Shown here one piece after another: positions 12,710 to 26,300 of a stretch of DNA of 64,000 nt (within the stretch, counting starts at the first letter, position 1; each line of letters begins with the position of its first letter). The DNA is taken from positions 682,001 through 746,000 of the forward strand of contig JAFCMP010000490.1 of assembly GCA_017506865.1 (NCBI GenBank), given 5' to 3'. The stretch comes from Tribonema minus (lineage: Eukaryota > Sar > Xanthophyceae > Tribonematales > Tribonemataceae). The notes below the pieces were generated by a model. The model made no database searches. It was not told the origin of the DNA and was given only the letters and a program-made list of their open reading frames with translations. The position numbers and the translations under genes are program-made.

Positions 12710-14148
12710 ATGTCGGGGACAGGGAGACCTAGAGGTAAGAGCACGAATAGCGTGTGCGCTTCAAATACTCGCTGCATCGCTGCACCGCATGCAACGCTGC
12801 ACAGTGCATGCGTCGCTGCGCTGCTCACGGCATCGCTCACGGTCACCGCATCTCTCGCTGCCCGCGTGCTGCAGATCGCAACCGCGACTTCGCGTACCGC
12901 CTTCATCGTCACTTGCAGAAGGGAGACGCGGGAGGCCTGGTCTGGAGTGCAGATGGTGCATCATTTCGTGTGGTTGACCAGAATGCCGTTGCGCGGACCT
13001 GGAGCTGGCAAGGCAACGCCGGTGAGTGCATCGGTCGATCAGCAGTAGAGGCGGAGGTGTTGCAAATCGTGACCTTTCATGAATTCATGCTGTACATGGT
13101 ACCATTATCGTAGGACATAGATTGCTGTCAATCGTACATCGTCATAGTAATTGTAAAAGTACACCACAGTATACATAAGCGTGACAACTATTAACGCTGT
13201 AAATGTTGTTTGCCGTAGGTCATAGCACCGGAAGTCACAGTGTTACGACATGCATTCTGAATGGGCTAGAACCATGGCGTCAAAAGTCAATATGTACGTT
13301 TAGGATGTGAGAACTGCAACAACGCTGATCAGCAGATATGCCCCGGTGATCACTCGTTCAGGTTGTCGATCACTGATTTTCACAAGTCTGACTTGCTTGT
13401 ATGTGCCATCTCAGTCTGCCACTTCAGCAGCTTCCGGAGGCAGCTCAGCTACTACGCCTTCAAGGCGCATGGCCAGGAGAGGGACCGCGCCGGCAAAGCT
13501 GCCAGTGCGTTCAGCCACCCCAACTTCCACAGGGACATGACGGAGGACGACTTCAGGGTCATCGCCGCGGGGTACAAGACGAAGGCCAAGACGCCGTGCG
13601 TGTCGACAGGTGCCGTCTGCCTGGAGGCGCGGGGCACCGGGCCGCGGAGCAATGTCACGGGCGTTTCGAATAAAGTCCATGACGATAATGGGGGAGTAGA
13701 GGGCGCGCGTCATTCGGTGGGTACAGGCTCGCTGGGGAGGGATCTTGCTGTCCAGACGACGCAGGGCCCGGAGCGGGACGTTGCACCCGATGGTGTAGGC
13801 GACGCGAAGGGGCACGCAATGTTGCGCCACATCATCGAAGCCACGCAGACGGTCGCTGCGCGCAGCTGGGGTGTGCCCACCTTGCGGGACGCGCAGACGA
13901 TCCTGCGCTGGATCGACGAGTGCGACCAGCTGCAGTCGGCGCTCGGACAAAAACAAAAAGGGCATGAGGCGCGGCCTTGGCAGGCTGTGGCGCACGCTGC
14001 TGCGGAAGCGAGCGCTTGCGCGCCTGCGAAGGAGGCCGGCGTTGCCTATGGCGCTGCTGCTGAGGATGGCGGCGCGGAGGGGAATGAGCGCTGCACAAAG
14101 CGCGCCAAGATACTATCTTTTGCCGATGGCGAAGAAGTCGAGTTGTGA
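12710..14148 (+). CDS. heat shock factor (HSF)-type DNA-binding transcription factor
   Basis: Three exons (12710-12734, 12875-13021, 13415-14148) join in phase to give 301 aa. The HSF domain starts almost at the N-terminus: FAYRLHRHLQ (helix 1), WSADGASFRVVD (the W-S-x-D-G-x-S-F pattern), then across intron 2 FSSFRRQLSYYAFK, the recognition helix that in classic HSFs reads FSSFVRQLNxYGF, then FSHPNFHRDMTEDDFRVI. HSFs bind nGAAn repeats as trimers in the nucleus and drive stress genes. Classic residues are partly changed (FRRQL for FVRQL, an Ala in place of Gly before the Phe) and a nine-residue insertion sits in the loop before FSHP, so this is a divergent HSF-like protein. A KTKAK basic stretch follows the domain. 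The C-terminal region is Ala-rich with a weak heptad stretch near the IIEATQ...DECDQLQSAL segment, and a KRAK nuclear-signal-like cluster lies near the end. Confidence 0.85.
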
Positions 14149-14713
14149 CGACGGGTGAAGGGGGGCATACTTCAAGTATTTGTTGGAGGCGTGTTGACCC
14201 TGGCCGGTCAGGCCATGCGCAAGATGCAGGCAGCCTTGTGCACTGCAGCGTGGTGTGACCGTACATGGATGTTTTGAGCGATGGCGCGTCGAGAAGTACA
14301 GCAACATGCGGCAATGTCGTTCATGTAGAGGAGATCGGCAAAGCGCATTGATACTCTTGTTCACGTAACAACCGGACACATGTACATTCCGGTAGCAAGC
14401 TGGACATCTACATCTGGGCTTTGTCGCGCCCCTAAGCAAGAATTTTGAATGAAATGTGTGCTTTCATACAGCACATGTACGCACGTCCACATTCCGGTGC
14501 ATAGTCATTGCCCACACTTGTGCCTAGCGCAGCATTTTTGACAGAGAACATGCCAGCGACCATGTAATGCACGCACGCACTGCACGCAGCACAATGGCAC
14601 GGGAACATGCGCACGCTGCTGTACTACCGCTCAGTGGCGATGACTATTTACATGCGGGCAGCCGCGCGCACACAGTCTATCACGTATACATACATACCCC
14701 CCCCCCCCCCCCC
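14149..14713. other. convergent intergenic region between the HSF-type gene and PRKRIP1
   Basis: Both neighbours end into this stretch. No coding signal is seen. A run of about 17 C bases (near 14697-14713) touches the PRKRIP1 stop codon, and short direct repeats of an ACATGTACATTCCGG-like motif occur at about 14375 and 14478. Confidence 0.4.
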
Positions 14714-16153
14714 CTAAGCGCCCCCCACCTCCGGCACCGCCTGCGCCCCCACCACCGCCCTCATGCGCTCCAGAAAGCTGCCGTCCGTGGGTATCTCCAC
14801 GTGCGCGCCGTTCACCACGACCGCCGGTTTCCGCAGCGCAATGGACACCGGCTCGTACGTGAACTCCTCCTCTCCAACCGAATCGCCACCGCCGCCGTCG
14901 CTGCCCGCAGCAGCGTCAGCGGCAGCGCCGCCGGGGCCCGTCTTGGCGCGCTTCGCCGCGGCCTTGCGCTTCTGGCGCTTGGCCGCGCGCTTATGCGTCT
15001 TGGCGGCCTCGATGGCGTTCTTGCCCTCGATAGTCGCCTCGAGGGCGCGGCGCTCCTCGTCGGCCTTCGCCGCGGCCTCTATCGCGGCCATGCGGTGGAT
15101 CTCGCGCCGCCGCGCCGCACGGTACATGTGGAACTCGCCCGAGCCCGCGCCTGCGGTGCTGCCCATCACATTGTCAACCTGGGGGGGGGGGGAGGGAGTG
15201 GCGTGAGTTGGTCCTGCACATCCGGCGTTGCCGTTGCTCATGTGCTTCAAGGTGTGAGGGCTGGTGGCGAGATTTGAGGTTGATCATATGGGGTGTTGTG
15301 CGCCTTGAGGATGACTCAATGGGGATCTGGTCAAGGGCCGTTGTGAAGCTTTGGCCGCAGTGCTGTGATACTGCGAGTAAAATGCGTTCAAGCAAGCGCC
15401 AGTGTGCTGGCTGTCCTATTTCTGCACAACAGTGCACCAGCACGTGCCAGGCGGGTGGCCTTGGACCTCAGCATAAGCCGGACTATAGCAGTCTGGAAAG
15501 CTTTGCAGCAGTTACATGGTCAAAGCCGTGGTCTGCAAATGCCATGAAGGTACGTCATTGGTGGTGTGCGCAGTGCAGTTTGTTGGCGGCACTGCTCGTT
15601 CTCTGTCAGTGCTGGTGGTGCAGCACCGCTGCTTGCTGCCACCGGTAAGTGTGCAATCATTATTCACTGCTTGCTGTGACGCACGTGAGGCATCGATGTG
15701 CATGGTGCACGACAACTGCAGTGGCCGCACCCTCTGCTTAGTGTTATCAGACAGCTATACGGGTGTTGGGATGGTTCAGAGGCCTCAACCAGTTCCGCAC
15801 TGGCAGCTGACTGTTCCGCATGCAGCCTACATATGCCATGTCAAGAACTACTGCAGTACATGCGGGTGTGTTCATGTAGAGAGTACAGTGTAGTCCGGGC
15901 AGGTCCACAAAGGGCCATGTGGGCAAGACGGAATCATTGATGTCTTCTGGAGTCGTGATATACGACGCCTAGGGGCGAAAGCGAAGATGGTCCAACCATT
16001 TTACATGATAAATGCACTGCGTACCTTGTCTGTTTGAAGCCTGCCGCTGGCTGTTGTGTGCTTCTCCCCTCCCTGCGTGGCTTGTTCATAGGAAACCTTC
16101 GCGACCTTCGGATTGGAGTCACTATAGGCCTGGACAGTGGTGTAGCGCCCCAT
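14714..16153 (-). CDS. PRKRIP1: PRKRIP1 homologue (PRKR-interacting protein 1 family)
   Basis: The last exon (15178-14714, 154 codons plus stop) encodes the family signature [18 protein letters not shown] followed by ARRREIHR and a long basic helix with A-K-x-x-K/R repeats ([18 protein letters not shown]), then an acidic linker and a C-terminal tail. PRKRIP1 is a nuclear protein bound as a long helix in the active spliceosome; its animal form also binds the kinase PKR. A first exon at 16153-16025 (43 codons, [17 protein letters not shown]...) ends at a clean GT donor in phase 0, matching the phase-0 acceptor at 15178 to give ...LQTDK-VDNVMGS. That join is inference, though the strand, phase and spacing agree. 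Total 197 aa, close to the family size. A poly-C tract forms the polypyrimidine tract of the acceptor. A second poly-C run abuts the stop codon. Confidence 0.82.
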
Positions 16154-17391
16154 GACTGCTCCTGCGAATTACCCGGCTCCGCAGTTTCCGCGCTGTGCTG
16201 TGAGTAATTGCTCAGTCACAGAACGACAGCCGTCAGATCTCTCAGCGCTCAAGCCCCTGCAACTTCTTTTGTTACGCCGAGTCCTTCTGGGTCTGTTGTG
16301 GCTCCAGCACTCCTCCTGTCGCGTCACTTCAGCTCTCACTCTCTCTCTCTCTGTTGTATTATTTTCTCAACCTTGAACTTCAAGTTGCTGAGAGCTTGAA
16401 GTACAAGCTCGAGTTAATAGACCTTCAGAGCTCTGTTTGTAATAGTCTGGAGCGTCTGATGCGAATGGATGCACATCGGACAGCAACAAAGGCGGCTGTG
16501 CCAGCTTCAGGCTGGACGGAGCTAGAGCAGGTGACCGGCGCGCCTGTCAATAATTGTCTCTAGCATTCAATGCCTTCGTCAGGCAGGCACGTCGGGTACC
16601 GTTCGTTCTGTTCGCTTCAGTTTCGACCTGCTCCAGCTGCTGAGAAATCTATTTTCGGCTCTATTGCCTGTAAGACGGCAACAATTGAATTAGCATGACC
16701 TCGGGCGGGGCAGGAATTTACCTCGCAGTTACAGTAGTGAAACAGCGTTTCTTGTTGCGCCTGATCGTACTGTAATACCGTTGCAGCTTGTATTTAGGTC
16801 AACACTGTGCTGTGAAAGCTGCAGGAGTATTGACAGACCATAGTGCAGCCCTCGCTGGTGAATGATCTACTACTGTCCGACCTTCAACGTCTTCATGGTA
16901 CAAGCAGGAGAGATCACATCACAAAGCTGGGGCCACTCAGCCGGTCGCCAACAACGTCAATCAACTTGGCCTAGTCTGGCATGTAATGGCCACGTGACTG
17001 TATCTCTGTGTGTGTGACAACCACCACAACTTTTGCCACTGATGTCACCTCCAATCAGCACGCAGTTGGCTGCTCTCTAGCGTGCCGCTTGCCCTGGTAG
17101 AGTGCTCACGGGTGAGCTCCGCGCGTTTGGAGATTGCACACCTGAGTGCATCTGACAGGCTGTGTTGTTGACATCGCTCAGCCTCGTTGGCATTGCCTCA
17201 GCCACCTGCTGCAACTGCGCGCCTCAGTCTGCAGCTGCTCAAAGTCGGTTACGAACTGCACTTGCATTGCGCCGCGTCTTGCCGCCCTCACCCGGAATGC
17301 GGCCAATGTTCAAGGGGTAACGCACCTGCAGCCCTGGGTAGGGGGCGAGGACTGCATCATTGCTCAACACAGTGTCATCCCCCCCCCCGAC
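16154..17391. other. divergent intergenic region between PRKRIP1 and the potassium channel
   Basis: It holds the presumed promoters and 5' leaders of both genes. A CT-dinucleotide run lies at about 16337-16352. An open frame runs from 17146 into the channel N-terminus in frame but has no ATG before 17392; it could be leader or a further upstream exon. Confidence 0.4.
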
Positions 17392-20300
17392 ATGTGCGCT
17401 GCGGCAGGCCCCATGACTGAGCTGGCGACCCTGGAGGCCGCGCAGGCGGCGCTGTCATCGGAGCGGCGCCACCACTCGCGCAGCCCCTCCTCGGGCGCGC
17501 AGCATGGCTCAGAGGAGTCAGGCACGCAGAACGGCGCCTCGGCCTCTGAGCATCGCCACCAGCAGCTGCGCAGCCCCTCCGACACGCAGCACGGCTCAGA
17601 GCCGAGGTTTCTTCAGCACGGCGTGACGATGGCAACGGCGACAGCGGCGGCAGCGGAGCATCACCAGCAGCTGCGCAGCCCCTCCGGCACGCAGCACGGC
17701 TCGGAGCCAGGGCTTGAGCACAGCGCGGCGGCGACAACAGCGGCGGCGTTGGAGCGTCACCAGCAGCTGCGAAGTCCCTCCAACACGCAGCACGGCTCCG
17801 AGGCGGCGAAGGCGTCGCGGCGCAGCGTGTTCGGGAGGCGGGGATCGGACCAGAACCAGCGCTCGCGCAGTCCGAGCGCCGTGCCGAATGGCGCGGCGCT
17901 TGGGGGGACGCAGCACAGCGGCACGGAGCGGGGGATGGGGCGCTTTGCACTGAAGCGCGTGGCGTCCAACTTCCAGTTCTCCGCGCGCGCGCTGGACGCC
18001 GCCGACGTGAACGATGACGCGCTGGTACGTGCATGGGAAAGTGTTTGGTGCATTGTTGAAGCTCTTGTTGAAGTGCATTGTTGAAGTGCTGTCTGCTAGC
18101 GGTGCCTGTGGCGGCGAGCATGCCGCCGACGTCAACGATGACGGGCTGGTACGTGCATGGATGGCAGGTCTGGTTTGGTGCATTATTGAAGTTCATTGTT
18201 GAAGTGCTATCAAGTAGAGGTGCCTGCGGGGCGGCGAGCGCTGAGATGCGCGGGGGGGGGGGGGGGGGGGGGGGTAGCGTTAGAATCAGGGTCAGGGTTA
18301 GACGCGCATGCTGGCACCGGCTAAATCAAAGCTGTTCACTTATGCATTCATTTTATGTGGCGCGAATTGTGCCTTGCTCGCTGCGCCAGCTAGGGTGACT
18401 GTGTTCACTGTTCACTGACTGAATCATTCATTCATTCATTGTGGTGAATGTTGCCACTCTCGCGCATTCGAGCCAAGCCAGCCAAGTTAATTTCTTCGCG
18501 CTCCCATTCATTCATTCACTTGTTTGGTGCGATGCTGCCTGCAATCGCAGGGTGATGCTGGAGACATGCGCGCCAACAACGCCGCCCCGCGTTCATTTAT
18601 TCCTTCATTCATTCACTCATTCATTCATTCATTCATTCACTGTGATGTTTGCTTCTCCCAGTTGCTGAGCGATGCCGGACACATGCGCGCCAACAACGCC
18701 ACTCACGCTCATTTATTCACTGATTCATTTATTCAGTCACTCATTCATTCATGCATTCGCTGTGGTGTACTTCCCTCCTCCCAGTCGCTGAGCGATGCCG
18801 GAGACGTGCGCGCCAACAAGGCCGCCCACGCTCATTCATCCACTGACTTCGTTCATTCATTCACTGATTCGTTCACTCTTACATTCACTCATTCATTCAT
18901 TCATTCGCTGTTGTGTACTTCCCTCGTCGCAGTCGCTGAGCAATGCCGGAGACGTGCACGCCAACAAGGCCGCCCACGCTCATTCATTCACTGATTCATT
19001 CACTCACTCATTACTGATTCATTCATTCATTGACTCATTCATTCATTCACTGTAAATCATGTTGCCTCTACCAGTCGCTGAGCGATGCCGGAGACGTGCG
19101 CGCCAACAACGCGCACACACAGAGGCGCGCGCTGCGCCGCATGCAGAGCGACCTCGAAGACGCGGTTCGCATACAGCGCGAAGACGCAGCGGAGGTGGAG
19201 CGCGCAGCCAATGACACGCTACTGTCGCTGCAGCCGAGTCAGGTGAGCGTCACTTCAACAGTTGAAGTTTGCTTTTAAAGTGCAGTAGGTAGCAGGGCGC
19301 AAGAACGCCGCGGAGGTGGCTGCCAACGATTTGCTGCTGTTGCAGCCGAGCCAGGTGAGGTCCATTTCAAATCCTTGAAGGTACCACTTGAAGTACCTGG
19401 TGCAGGTGAAGTTCGAGGATCCCTCAGAGTAGAGGGGGCGGCCGACGACACATGTGATGTGCCTCAAGCACCGCGAAAGGGTTCACTGCGCGTCCATTGT
19501 TTGGTGGCGCGCTGATGCATCGCGCAAGGTTCATCAGCGCCAGGTATGTGCGCGCCAGTGTTAGGGTTAGGGTTAGGGCTATAAGTAGGGCTAGGATTAG
19601 GGTTAGACTTAGAATAAGGGTGCGCGCCAATGCTGAGCATCGCTGCGTGTGTGCGTGCACGCGGCGGCAGGCCAAAATGCTGAGCATCGCTGCGTGTGCG
19701 CGCCTTGCCAGGCCAAGGAGGGGCACGAGCCGCCGGACGCGGACATCCTGCAGCAGCTCGACAGCGCGGAGGGCATGGACGCCCTGCAGGGCAGCGCGTG
19801 GCGCCTCTTCCTGCGCAAGAAGAAGAACGTCAGCCCCTACATCTTCGACCCCAGCAGGTGAGACCAACGTACGCATGCATACCTAGAAGTATACATCTTT
19901 GACCCCAGCAGGTGACCACACAAGCGGTCGATTGAATTTACCTTTGCTCAGATTCTGCTAAAACACATTCATATGAGAGATCCCAATGTAGCAATAGGGG
20001 CGCGGCATACACCGCGCCGCGGCACCCGTCGCGCCGTCTACGGCTCGTCGCCGGCCCCATGACTCCGGGGCGGAGCGCTGCTGCAACCGGCGGCAACGGG
20101 CCCGTGCGCCGCTGCAACCCCCGCTGCTCGTGCAGAAACGAAGGCACCTGCGTCAAAAAGCAGCACGCGTGCACTGCCCCAATCTTTTCCGTAAACCGTG
20201 TAGCCATTGGGGGCCGCTTCTGCGCTTGTTTGAACTCCGCTAGAAGGGGAGCGTCAGAGACCTTGCATTTTCGGTCTCGGCAAGTGCGCGGAAGCAGGCG

Positions 20301-23300
20301 CGTGCCGTGCAGTCTGCTGGCTTCATTGTTGCTGGTGCGGGCAGGCGGTGCCGTGGACGCCGCCGCTGCTACTGCTGTCGCTGCTGCTGTGTTGATGTAA
20401 ATTGGACACTGGCGCATGTCACATGTTCTGCCGCTGCTGCCGCCGCCGCTGCTGCCCCCGCGCCTCAGCGCTCCGTTCCTCTGCTGGTAGGCGCCTCTGC
20501 TCCTCGTGACGCTCGCCGCGGCCTTCATCATCCCCGGTTTGACATGGCCTAGAACCACTGCTTCATGTATCATCTGACACCGGTGATTCCCGCACTGTCC
20601 GCCGCTGCCGCTGCCCCCCTGCATTAGTGCTCCGTTCCTCTGCTGGCAGGCCACGCTCCTCCTCGTGACGCTTGCCGCCGCCTTCATATTACCCATTATG
20701 AGATGATCTGGACCAAGCATCGATGCAAATCTGACGCTCGGAATCTTGCTTTGTCTGCCGCTGCCGCCGCTGCTGCTGCCCCTGCTGCTCCCGTACATCA
20801 GCGCGCCGTTCCTCTGCTGGCAGGCGGCGCTCCTCCTGGTGACGCTCGCGGCCGCCTTCATCATCCCCGTGTCCCTCGCATGGGACCGCACGTTCAACTC
20901 GGAGTTCGACGCCTCCACTTCCTCCGACACAACGCTCAGCGCCTTCACCACCGTCTTCTACACGGTCTTCGGCGTCGACATGCTCGTGCAGTTCAACACG
21001 GCGGTGGCGCTCGAGGACGGACGCGTGCTCGCGGCGCGCCCCGCCATCGCCGCCAACTACCTCAAGACGTGGTTCGTCGTCGACTTTGTGTCCACCGTGC
21101 CTTGGGAGCTCATGTTCGGGAACGAGCGCCGCGCGCAGCTGCTCATGCTCCTCAAGCTGCTGCGCTTCGGCAGGTGAGCATTTCCGTCGCGTTGCGTCGC
21201 AGAACATGCTGCTGCATTGCTCAACCGCGTGCAGTCACCGCCGGCAGCTGCATCTCCCGCTGTGGTGTCTGACGTCTGTCTTGGTACTGTCTTGAATCGC
21301 GTTGCCGTGGCACGCTTCCAAGGCACCGCCGCGCACAGCTGCTCACGTTCCCCACGCTGGTGCGCTTCGGCAGGTGCGGGACGGCGACGCGCTGCATTGC
21401 GCTGCATTAGCGTTGCGTTGCGTGCTTCCGCCCTACTGGATGTCGTGCAGCTGCATCGCCTGCCGTGGGCTCTGGCATCTGTCTTGATGCTGTCTGGAAT
21501 GGCGGTGCCGAGGCACGCTCCAAAGGACCGCTGCGCGCAGCTGCTCAAGCTTGAGGAGCGCTGTTGCTGCTTCGCCTCGCCTCGCCTCACTGTCAATTAC
21601 CCTCTCACGCGCAGGGCGTGTCGCGTTCACCGCGGCAGCTGCTGACCGCCACTTCCTTTCTGTTCCGCAGACGGCTCCAGAGCCTGTCGGGCACGATGGT
21701 GGTGCAGCACTACGAGCTTGTACGCACCATCGGTTACCTGTCGCTCTCGCTGCTTCGCCTCGCTGTTAATCGCCCTCGCATCGCACTGGCCGTCATGCGC
21801 GGAGTGTGGCGCGCTCGCCGCGGCAGCTACTCACCGCCGCACCCGCACCCCCCTCGCTCCCCGTTCTGCAGACTGTTCCAAAGCCTGTCCTGCGCGCACG
21901 TGCTGCAGCACTACGAGCACGCATGCACCATTGTTTACGCGGCGCTGTCGCCGCTGCGCTCGCCTTGCTGTCAATCACCCTCTCAACGCGCTGGCTGCCA
22001 TGCACGACGCGCCGCGGCAGAGGTTGAGTGCTGTTGACCGTTGCAGCCCCCTGGCCCCCCGTTCCGCAGACTGTTCCAGAGCCTATCTGGTGCGCAGGTG
22101 CTGCAGCACTACGAGCGCGTGCTCCCTGTCAACTGCCAGGCGCTCTCGCTGCTTTGCTTCGCCGTGGTTGACGTTGACCTCCGCATCCGCACACACCTCC
22201 TCTTCCGCTCCGCTCCGCGCGTTCCGCAGACTGTTCCAGAGCCTGTCTGGCGCGCAGGTGCTGCAGCACTACGAGCTCGTGCGCCCTGTCAACCATGAGG
22301 CGCTCTCGCTGCTGCGCTTTTTGCCTCGCTGTCAGTCACGTTGTGTTGGCCGTCATGCACGGCGCGCCGCGGCAGAAATTAAGCGCCGCTGACCCCCCCA
22401 CCACCCCCTTCCCTTTCCGCAGACTGTTCCAGAGCTTATCCGGCGCGCAGGTGCTGCAGCACTACGAGCGCGTGCGCCCCGTCAACTACGAGGCGCTGTC
22501 GCTCCTGCGCTTCGCCGTGCTGCTGCCGCTCGTCACGCACATCATGGGCTGCGGCCTGTTTATCGTGGCGGAGGTCGCCGCCGACGCCTACGACTTTCGC
22601 GACGACAACGGCATACAGGACTACTCGCGCTACCGCCAGTGGCTGTACGGGATCTACTGGGCGTCGATGACGCTCAGCACGATCGGCTACGGCGACGTGG
22701 GGCTCGTCACGAGCAGCGAGCGCGCGTGAGTGCCATAATTGCGTGTACTCCAAGTACACATGTTCGCCACCGCTGACCTTCTTGCCGACGGTTAGCCAGA
22801 GGGGGGGCAGGGATGTGTTGTCGACCATGGGTGCACGCTTCTGCATGGCATGGTTGCATGGAGGCGCCCGGTCTCGCAATGTGAAGCAGCAGTGCACACT
22901 GATCGCTGTGCAGCTGTTACGGTTCAGCAGCTACTGACCTATCGTATTGTAGCGGTAGTATCACTGCGGTATAGTTCGATGTTCCTTGTGCCGCTGTGCG
23001 GCCACACTTCATAGGCCAGTTCACATCGATCGCCTCGCGAATACTGCCAGAAGTACGAGTCAGCAGCTATTGAAGTATTGCATCATGTCGGTGATGGTAC
23101 TACTGTGGTATACTTGTAATTTTTTGGTATGACTGTACGGGATCAAGTGGTCGTCGATGACGCTCAGCGCGATCACCAGAGCGACCGCGCGCGAGTGCCA
23201 CATCCACGTCGGGGCACATGCACGCGCGTGCGCGCAGTTGTCACCATGCGCAGCATTGAGCGCTGAATTCTGGTGTTGCAGGAATGAGCAATTCGCTTTC

Positions 23301-26300
23301 ATATGTGCGGCGGGTGGGACATTAGACATATGTATATGTACTTCAAGGTATCGTGGGTAGCGCTGGGGCCATGGTGTATGAGTGAGTGCACTTGCAGCGG
23401 AGTGGGGGGGCGCGGCAGGGGGGGTGGCTGTACTGCCTGGTAAACTCGCTCAGAAAGCAGAAGTGCCTGTCAAGGGCTGACACGCATCGCGCATCATCGT
23501 CGTTGTTGTTTTTGTTGTTTTCGTTTGGCCTTGGCAGGTACGCCATCGTGTGCATGATGGTGGGCGCGACGATGTACGCCTATCTATGTGGTGCCATCAT
23601 CAACATCATACTCACCATGGGCAGCTTCGAGTCGGAGCGCCAGGCGCGTCTCAAGGCCGTCAATCTCTTCATGGCGGAGGTCAAGGTGCGTATGTACATG
23701 TATCTCTGAACTGCTTTAGTGGTACAATCTTCAGAAATAGAAGTATAAGTATATTGTGTGTCCTTTGAAGAACATATCTGTGCGGCGCCATCATCAACGC
23801 TGTACTCACCATGGACAGCTTTGAGTCGGAGCACCAGGCACGCCTCAAGGCCGTCAATCTCTTCATGGCGGACGTCAAGGTATGTATATATATATATATA
23901 GATACTCTGAAGGTATACTAGTGCATTACATGTGTACACGTATGGGCGCTATTATCAACATCATAGTCGGAGCGCCAGGCGCGCCTTAAGGCCGTAAACC
24001 TCTTCATGGCGGGGTCAAGGCATGTACGTTTGTAGGCGAGGGACCCTTCAGGGCGCGAGCCTTTTTAAGTCATGGCGCGCGCAAGCCTCCGCACTACTGA
24101 TGCACCTGCGTGATGCCACGCTTGCTGATTTTTGCGGTGACGGGTACGCGTACGTGCGTATCGCTACAACCGTTCACCGATCAGCGCGCTGGGGTCTGGG
24201 AGCGGCAACACCCAGGAAGCTGCGAGCTTATTCTGGCGCTGGCTCCCAGCTCGCGAGGTGTTGCTGCACAGGCGGCGCTGCCGCATGCAGCGGTGCAGCG
24301 CTTAGCACGTACCGTACTGCAGTCTGAAGCCTGCGGCCACGCTTCGCGGCCTGCAGTGCTCTCGAGGGCTCACGGTATCCACTTTTCGTTCGCTATCGTC
24401 TACTTCAAAGCCGTTACGCGCACCTTCACTTCTGACGCTAACCCTAGCTTAGGGTTAGGACTACTTTTTTTGACTGTTTTCAACACACGAGACACAATGT
24501 GCGAGCATTTTATTCACCCCCCTCAAGGGCCACCCTGGGCACCCCCCAACCCTGCATTCTTGGTGACTTTGGGGGCAGGCTGGCACAGGGTACTGTTGCC
24601 ACATTGTGGCCAGTGTGTCCCTTGGTACACATGATACACTGACTGATGCAAGCCCTAGGTGTCAAAAAGACCACGGATGACGAATCCCCCTCCGAGCCAC
24701 CACTGCAAAACACGGGTACCTTTAGGGGGGGTGCAGAAAAGAGCGCGAAATAAAAAACGAACCGACTTTGATTGCAAAGGCAGCAGATAGCAGCAGCAGG
24801 CAAGCAACATGGCGAAGAGGAGCAGCAGCATGGACCAGTTCCTGGTGCGCAGTGACAGCAGCACCGCCACCAGTGATCAGGGCTACTCTTCTGCAGCTAG
24901 CAGCAGCGCTGGTGGCAGAAAGCCTGCTGCTGCTGCTGCTGACAAGAAGCAGCGCTTTGAACCCAGCATGGCGCTGGCTGCTGCTGCCAGCAGTGGTGCG
25001 CTGCCACCTCCTTTTCCCATATTCACCCAGCAGAGCCCTGCGCAGCAGCAGGAGATCGTTTGCCGGGTCGGAGACCACAACAACGGGGGTCAGGGCACTC
25101 CACTGCCTCTCAGTCACTGCAAAACCAAGCTGTCCAAGGCATCAGGCCTGGCAATCGAAGACCCGGTCGAGCAGCACGTGCAGCGCCTCAAGCAGCTGAC
25201 CAGGCCGGTCCCTGCAAAGGGCACATGCGACAGGCATCTTCGCAACCAGGCTGGCCCCAGAGCCAAGAACAACGCCAAGACCTCTGCCAAGCTCGTGGTG
25301 ATCAAGCATGCTGCTGCGGAGGCGGTGCCGCTGACGGGAGGGCTGGACCGTGTCCTGTTGCAGCCTGAGATCATCGCCAAGCGCAATGGGCTGTCAGCTC
25401 CAGGCACGCTCCTCCACGCCCTTATCAACGGCCTGGCGCTGCCCGGCACCGACACTGCACCGGCCAAGCCACTGCCATTCAACATCGATCTGGGCCTGGC
25501 GCGCCGCTACGGCGGCAAGGGCCCTGATGGCGAGCTGCTACCTGGGCTGGACCCCAAGGACTGCAAGGAGGTGGAGGCCTTTGCCTTCACCACCACGCGC
25601 GCCAACTACCGCGGCAGGGTCACCGACCCCGGCCGCAACAGCGTGCTCAACGCGACTATGTACTTCAAGACCAAGGTGATCTATGTGAGCCGTCGCCGGT
25701 TCAACGCTGGGGAGCTGGAGAGGGCGCTGCTGAAGATGTGCATAGACGACCTGCGTCTGCGCCACCTCATCAACCAGAACAGGGGGGGGGACAAGATGGG
25801 TGAAGACGCCGAGTGGCAGGCTGTTTCAATCACGTACCTTGACCTGACCGTGCCTGGAGCGGAGGAGCTTGTGATCCACATGGGTAGCAAGAGGATTGGG
25901 GCGTAGAGGGTTTGGAAGGGCATAGAGGTTTGGATTGGCGTGCAGCAACAGCAGCTGCTTAGACAGCATCTCCCTGAGGCAGATAGCACATGTGCACATC
26001 AGCAACAGCAGCAGCACTGCGCAGTTGTTACAGAGATTTGGTCACATGTGACCTCCCCATGCAGCACACAGAGCACAAAATCCAGCAGCAGCAGCAGCAG
26101 CATCAGCCACAGCAGCAGCATGGTCACCCACTATGCAGCGCAGTGCTGCATACAGCCCATGCTTCCCGTCCAAACACTCCATTGTGTGTGGGCATGCCCT
26201 CTTTGCGGCCATGTGCGAGCAGCTCCTGCGTGAGACCTTCATGCGTTTTCAGACAGCAATTCAGAGAAAATACAATGGTGTGTCATTTGGTTCGAGGTGC

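Noticed and set aside
17146-17391. N-terminal extension of the channel from 17146
   Set aside because: The frame is open but starts at GTG and has no ATG before 17392.
21660-22330. Four additional S4-S5 exons of the channel
   Set aside because: Each loses the reading frame soon after the acceptor; only 22423-22725 continues into S5 and the pore.
24809-25906. The TIR-element ORF as a Polinton-like or virus-derived gene
   Set aside because: No capsid, polymerase, integrase or packaging motif is visible, and the element is only 2.1 kb.
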